Origin: an uncultured Acidobacteriia bacterium | Lineage (GTDB): Bacteria; Acidobacteriota; Terriglobia; Bryobacterales; Bryobacteraceae | Length of the DNA: 64,000 bases | Reading direction: 5' to 3' | Assembly: GCA_903900705.1 (NCBI GenBank) | Contig: CAIUOG010000064.1 | Span: forward strand, 1-64,000 | In this document: one piece after another, positions 60,733-64,000 of the stretch | Numbering within the stretch: position 1 is the first letter of the stretch | Layout of the letters: the number at the start of each line of letters is the position of its first letter | Position numbers and translations under genes: made by a program | The notes under the pieces: generated by a model | The model's database searches: none | Told to the model about the DNA's origin: nothing | Seen by the model: the letters and a program-made list of their open reading frames with translations, nothing else

Positions 60733-61554
60733 TCATAACCGATAAGGAATTTCGCACCCGGAAACCGTCACTTCTGGATATCCGTATTTCTCCAGCATCC
60801 ATTTGACGACCGTTTGGGTTTCGGGGCGAACCGTTGGGCCGCATCTTACCGTCTTCAGGGGGAGTTTCCCCGAACGATGTCTAATCTGGACCGATGCCTT
60901 GATGCCTGAATAGCTGCTGTGAAAGGACATCTGGGAAACTGGCGGGGCAGGCACAAGCACTCGCCATTCTTTTTCTTCGGCGAATCCACCATGCTTGATC
61001 ATGTTTTCGAAGGCCCATTCAGCCCACATGTGGGCACCTGTCGCCATTGACTCGCCAAGCGACTTCGATCCTGCCTCTCCATAAAAGACCTTCACCGGTC
61101 GCGCGGCGTACTCGCCCGCCTTCATCTCGCTTCGGTCAAGCTCTGCCACTTGGGGGCCGTCAAATCCCAGGCAGTATCCGCCGCCCTGCGCCGAGTAGCA
61201 CCGCCACATACTCAAGAGGTCACCGTCTTCGCAAAAACAGGTTACGAACATGGATTCTGGAGCAGGCAAGGTCATGTAAAGAGGCGGGCGATGCCGCTCC
61301 CTTGACACGGCATCAGCATACTTCGAAACTATGGTCTTTCCAAACTCCCCTTCAGAAGAATCATTGAGACTCTTGCCAAAGGTAGCCCGCAAAGCGTTTT
61401 CTTTCGCGATACCCTGTAGACCCTCGAATGTGGTGTAGTGATACAGGGTCGCAGGAATAAGCTGAGGGTCGAAGACTTTCTCCCATTCTGATAGGCTGGC
61501 AAGTAGCTGTTCCAAACCACCGAGATCAGCGGAGGGCGTGGGAGTTTCGGGCAT
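60733..61554 (-). CDS. DUF2971-family protein
   Basis: A 273-residue cytoplasmic protein with the DUF2971 order: LYHYTTFEGLQGI, the LNDSSEGEFG block, VTCFCEDGDLLSMWRCYS, GGGYCLGFDG and EKEWRVL..., all conserved in the family. Its activity is unknown; members are frequent in mobile islands and defence neighbourhoods. Base composition is less G+C-rich than in the flanking genes. It is the first gene after ssrA, opposite in direction. Confidence 0.8.
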   Translation of the reverse strand: MPETPTPSADLGGLEQLLASLSEWEKVFDPQLIPATLYHYTTFEGLQGIAKENALRATFGKSLNDSSEGEFGKTIVSKYADAVSRERHRPPLYMTLPAPESMFVTCFCEDGDLLSMWRCYSAQGGGYCLGFDGPQVAELDRSEMKAGEYAARPVKVFYGEAGSKSLGESMATGAHMWAEWAFENMIKHGGFAEEKEWRVLVPAPPVSQMSFHSSYSGIKASVQIRHRSGKLPLKTVRCGPTVRPETQTVVKWMLEKYGYPEVTVSGCEIPYRL

Positions 61555-61699
61555 GGGGTTTCAGAAGAAGCCTGCCATATTTCCGGCTGCGGCCCGGACA
61601 GATCCGCCGCTTACGGCCCGGTCGTACGGCTGCGCTCGAGAATACGTCTGACTGACCGGCCCATGAAGGTTTGAGGGCTCCGAGATTCAACCATTTTCG

Positions 61700-61722
61700 A
61701 TTGTGTACAATGTGTACACAAT
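61700..61722. promoter_or_regulatory. Palindromic operator of the toxin-antitoxin pair
   Basis: ATTGTGTACA and TGTACACAAT form a perfect 10-bp inverted repeat around a 3-base centre, ending directly at the antitoxin ATG. This is the expected place and shape for binding by the dimeric antitoxin, giving autorepression. Confidence 0.8.
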
Positions 61723-62001
61723 ATGGAAGCGGAAAAGATCGGCATCCGCGAGTTTCGTGAGAACCTCGCAGGCTACCTCGAAGGCGGTCGCTCGCTGGCA
61801 ATCACCCGTCACGGCGAAACCCTGGGATTCTTCATTCCGACCCAAAAGCGAGATCGGAAGGTGGAAGTGGAGGCGATGCGTGCTGCCGCCAGAGAACTCG
61901 ACGCTATGATCGCTTCGTGGGGTGCTTCGGAAGACCAACTCATGGTTGAACTGAAGGAAATTCGGCAGGCATCCCGCGAGAAGAAACGGAATGCAAAATA
62001 G
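61723..62001 (+). CDS. Phd/YefM-type antitoxin
   Basis: A 92-residue protein with the Phd/YefM-like N-terminal DNA-binding fold IGIREFRENLAGYLEGG, then LAITRHGETLGFFIPT, and a charged helical C-terminus that would wrap around the toxin. The ATG abuts a palindromic operator and there is no separate ribosome-binding site. It overlaps the toxin start by 11 bp. Confidence 0.87.
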   Translation: MEAEKIGIREFRENLAGYLEGGRSLAITRHGETLGFFIPTQKRDRKVEVEAMRAAARELDAMIASWGASEDQLMVELKEIRQASREKKRNAK

Positions 62002-62410
62002 AGCACTTGTGCTCGATGCCAATATCCTGATTCGCGCGGTATTGGGCGTCCGGACCCGGCAGATCCTCGAACACTATGCTGCCGGCGCTTCGTTCTTTGT
62101 TCCTGAAGTAGCTCTGTCTGAAGCACAGGAACATCTCGCCACACTTGTCGCGAGGCGCGGAGGGGAGCCGGCAAAGGCCCTTCGCCTGCTAGCCGCTTTG
62201 GTGGGCCTTGTAGAAATGGTCGGCCCGGACATCTACGGTCACCACGAGACGGAAGCCAGAAAGCGGCTCGGAACCCGCGATCCGGATGATTGGCCGATTC
62301 TTGCATCGGCTCTCGCCCTCGGCTGCCCGATCTGGACTGAAGACACCGACTTCTTCGGATGTGGGGTTGCGACCTGGACATCGAAGAATGTCGAAATCTT
62401 TCTGGACTGA
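61991..62410 (+). CDS. PIN-domain toxin (VapC-like ribonuclease)
   Basis: A 139-residue PIN-domain protein. The acidic metal-binding residues appear in LVLDANILIRAVLG, in the central Glu of SEAQEHLAT, and in RDPDDWPILASALALG followed by IWTEDTDFFG. VapC-type toxins cleave tRNA or rRNA when the antitoxin is degraded. Overlapping gene order antitoxin-toxin is typical. Its stop lies one base before the degenerate ssrA copy. Confidence 0.88.
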   Translation: MQNRALVLDANILIRAVLGVRTRQILEHYAAGASFFVPEVALSEAQEHLATLVARRGGEPAKALRLLAALVGLVEMVGPDIYGHHETEARKRLGTRDPDDWPILASALALGCPIWTEDTDFFGCGVATWTSKNVEIFLD

Positions 62411-62411
62411 A

Positions 62412-62433
62412 GTTCAAATCCCCCGCCTTCAAA
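62412..62433 (+). other. Candidate right attachment site: degenerate copy of the ssrA 3' end
   Basis: GTTCAAATCCCCCGCCTTCAAA matches the ssrA terminus (60486 onwards) through GTTCAA, TCCCCC and GCCT.C, with substitutions and one missing C. It coincides with the end of the toxin gene and with the end of the old-yellow-enzyme gene, which is what an integration boundary would give. No integrase is present, so the element would be a remnant or mobilised in trans. Confidence 0.45.
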
Positions 62434-63490
62434 GCGCCGGGTAATCGATGTACCCCGCCGGACCCGGCATATAAAACGTCGACGCGTCCGCTTCCGCCAA
62501 CGCCGCCCCGTTTTCGAACCGCGCCACCAGGTCCGGGTTCGAGATATAGAACCGGCCGTAGGCCACGAAATCCGCGCCGCCTTCCCTCAGAATTTCATTG
62601 CCGGAGGCGAGGTCGAAGCCGCCGCCCGCGATGAAAGGACCGTTGAAGAGAGGCCGCAGAAGCCCCAGGATATTCGCCGGCTCCGCTGACCGCATCACAT
62701 GCAGGTACGCCAGGCCCAGCGGGGAAATCGCCTTCACCAGCTCGGTGTAGGTTTCCACCGGGTTGTCGTCCTGAATATCGTTGAACGCCATTCCCGGGCT
62801 CAGCTTGATTCCCACTTTCGACGCGCCGCCCGCCGCCGCGCTCATCGCCTGCAGCGTCTCCACCACGAAACGAATGCGATTTTCCACGCTGCCGCCGTAC
62901 TGATCGGTGCGGTGATTGCTGCCGGTGGAGAGGAACTGCATCGGCAGATAGCCTGAAGCGGCGTGCAGTTCCACGCCATCGAACCCGGCTTCGAGCGCAT
63001 TGCGCGTGGCCTGCGCGTACTCGGCGATCACGCCCGGAATCTCGGCCGTTTCGAGCGCCCGCGGCAGGTCGTTGTCCTGCATCATCTGCGTGTCCGTCCA
63101 CATCTTGCCGGCGGCCCGGATGGCGGAAGGGGCCACGGGCGCGTCCGGGATCGACCGGTTCGCCGAGTGCGCAATGCGGCCCACATGCATGATCTGAAGA
63201 AAAATTCGTCCGCCTTTGGCATGCACGCCGTCCGTGATTTTCTTCCACGCGGCAATCTGCTCCGCCGTGTAAATGCCCGGTGTACGCGCATAGCCAATGC
63301 CCATGGCGGATGGCGCGGTGCCTTCGGAAATAATGAGTCCCGCCGTCGCCCGCTGGCTGTAGTACTCAATCGCCAGTTCGGAGGGGACTTCGTTTGATGC
63401 GCGGCTGCGCGTCATGGGGGCCATCACGATCCGGTTCGGGGTTGCAAAGCCGTCAATCCGGCCAGCGCTGAAGAGATTGGTTGAGGACAT
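62429..63490 (-). CDS. Old-yellow-enzyme-family ene-reductase (NemA-like)
   Basis: A 353-residue FMN-dependent NAD(P)H oxidoreductase from ATG 63490 (MSSTNLFSAGRIDG). Family blocks are NRIVMAPMTRSRA, LIISEGTAPSAMG, FLQIMHVGRIAHSAN, GVELHAASGYLPMQFLS, NHRTDQYGGSVENR and ADFVAYGRFYISNPDLV. The pair in MHVGRIAHSAN/GVELHAASGYL fits the usual HxxN substrate-binding pattern only partly. It reduces activated C=C bonds or nitro groups. It ends at the normal family terminus GYIDYPAL. Confidence 0.92.
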   Translation of the reverse strand: MSSTNLFSAGRIDGFATPNRIVMAPMTRSRASNEVPSELAIEYYSQRATAGLIISEGTAPSAMGIGYARTPGIYTAEQIAAWKKITDGVHAKGGRIFLQIMHVGRIAHSANRSIPDAPVAPSAIRAAGKMWTDTQMMQDNDLPRALETAEIPGVIAEYAQATRNALEAGFDGVELHAASGYLPMQFLSTGSNHRTDQYGGSVENRIRFVVETLQAMSAAAGGASKVGIKLSPGMAFNDIQDDNPVETYTELVKAISPLGLAYLHVMRSAEPANILGLLRPLFNGPFIAGGGFDLASGNEILREGGADFVAYGRFYISNPDLVARFENGAALAEADASTFYMPGPAGYIDYPAL

Positions 63491-63620
63491 TCGTTTTGGT
63501 TGGATGTCCGGAGCGCCAGCCGGATTCATGTAACAAAGCTCTGGCCCGCCTGTAACGCGGTTCTAACATTGCGTTGCTACCGTGAGGGTTCAATCCGGAT
63601 TCCGGACCTTCCAAACACTT

Positions 63621-64000
63621 ATGCAAAAAAGACGAATCATCGCGGTGCTGGGCCTGGCGATGCTGCTGCCCGGCTTTGCCCCCGCACAGGGCTTACTTGG
63701 CACCATTCTCGGTAATGTGAGCGACGCTTCGGGCGCAGCGGTCGGCGACGTCAGCGTCACGGCAAAGAACCTGGCGACCAACCTCCAGGTGAACGCAACC
63801 ACGCAGAGCAACGGACTCTACCAGATTCCGAACCTGCCGATCGGCGCCTACTCGGTCTCCTTCAAAAAGACGGGTTTCGAAGTCGAAACGCACCCGCAGA
63901 TTCTGGTGCAGGCCGAACGCGCCGCGACGGTGAATGGCGCGCTGCGCGTGGGCGCGGTCAGCACAACCGTGGAAGTGACGGGAACCCCGCTGCTGAACGA
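63621..64000 (+). CDS. TonB-receptor-type protein, N-terminal part (runs off the window)
   Basis: The first 126 residues are in the window from ATG 63621. A signal peptide (IIAVLGLAMLLPGFAPAQ) precedes a carboxypeptidase-regulatory domain: GTILGNVSDASGAAVGDVSV, LYQIPNLPIGAYSVSF.KTGF and a segment leading to VEVTGTPLLNE, where the TonB-receptor plug usually begins. Same family as the gene at 6960-10010. A strong match to Oar-like acidobacterial receptors, though the barrel itself is outside the window. Confidence 0.83.
   Translation, partial: MQKRRIIAVLGLAMLLPGFAPAQGLLGTILGNVSDASGAAVGDVSVTAKNLATNLQVNATTQSNGLYQIPNLPIGAYSVSFKKTGFEVETHPQILVQAERAATVNGALRVGAVSTTVEVTGTPLLN

Noticed and set aside
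60626-60745. 39-codon open frame after ssrA
   Set aside because: No ribosome-binding site, overlap with the end of the DUF2971 gene and no family; at best a gene remnant.

Overview
The window reads as chromosomal DNA of an Acidobacteriota member, most likely Solibacteres/Bryobacterales. The indicators are a secreted protein with the Solibacter-type C-terminal domain (TIGR03437 class), a VWFA protein of the acidobacterial TIGR03436 class, Oar-like TonB-dependent receptors with N-terminal carboxypeptidase-regulatory domains, a PEP-CTERM surface protein, an ECF sigma factor of the SigG/TIGR02999 type, hopanoid head-group genes and a high G+C content. The taxon is inferred from family content; no rRNA gene is present.

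Layout. 1-12 kb: housekeeping and envelope genes (EamA permease, YihY/BrkB, ExeA-type ATPase, VWFA protein, S24 peptidase, MutY, TIGR03437 protein, TonB receptor, flagellin). 12.2-27.8 kb: a polyunsaturated-fatty-acid (Pfa) type iterative synthase: PfaD enoyl reductase, PfaA-like KS-MAT-4xACP-KR, PfaC-like KS-CLF-AT-DH-DH and a PfaB-like AT, followed by a convergent 1-acylglycerol-3-phosphate acyltransferase. 27.9-33.6 kb: fused anthranilate synthase TrpE(G), then a translationally coupled hopanoid set, hpnJ - two SMR-size permease subunits - hpnI. 33.5-47 kb: YtxJ-like protein, lactonase, glutathione peroxidase, an exported adenosine deaminase plus purine nucleoside permease pair, a FadN-like beta-oxidation protein, ECF sigma factor, PEP-CTERM protein, Skp and citrate synthase. 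47-54.7 kb: DUF1624 membrane protein, two-subunit B12-dependent acyl-CoA mutase, NYN-LOTUS RNA-binding protein, HEAT protein, glycine-zipper protein and DusB.

54.76-56.1 kb holds the most novel-looking locus: three consecutive short peptides with conserved double-glycine leaders and divergent 9-16 residue tails, coupled to a RimK-like ATP-grasp ligase. This looks like a compact ribosomal peptide (RiPP) system of ATP-grasp type.

56-64 kb: two methyltransferases, MscS channel, secretin-like protein, the tmRNA gene ssrA (tag ANNTQFAYAA), and next to it a small island (DUF2971 protein plus a Phd/PIN toxin-antitoxin pair with a palindromic operator) that ends in a degenerate copy of the ssrA 3' end. 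An old-yellow-enzyme reductase and the start of another TonB-receptor-type protein close the window. Several genes lack a Shine-Dalgarno sequence and instead have a -10-like hexamer exactly six bases before the start codon, which suggests leaderless transcripts.
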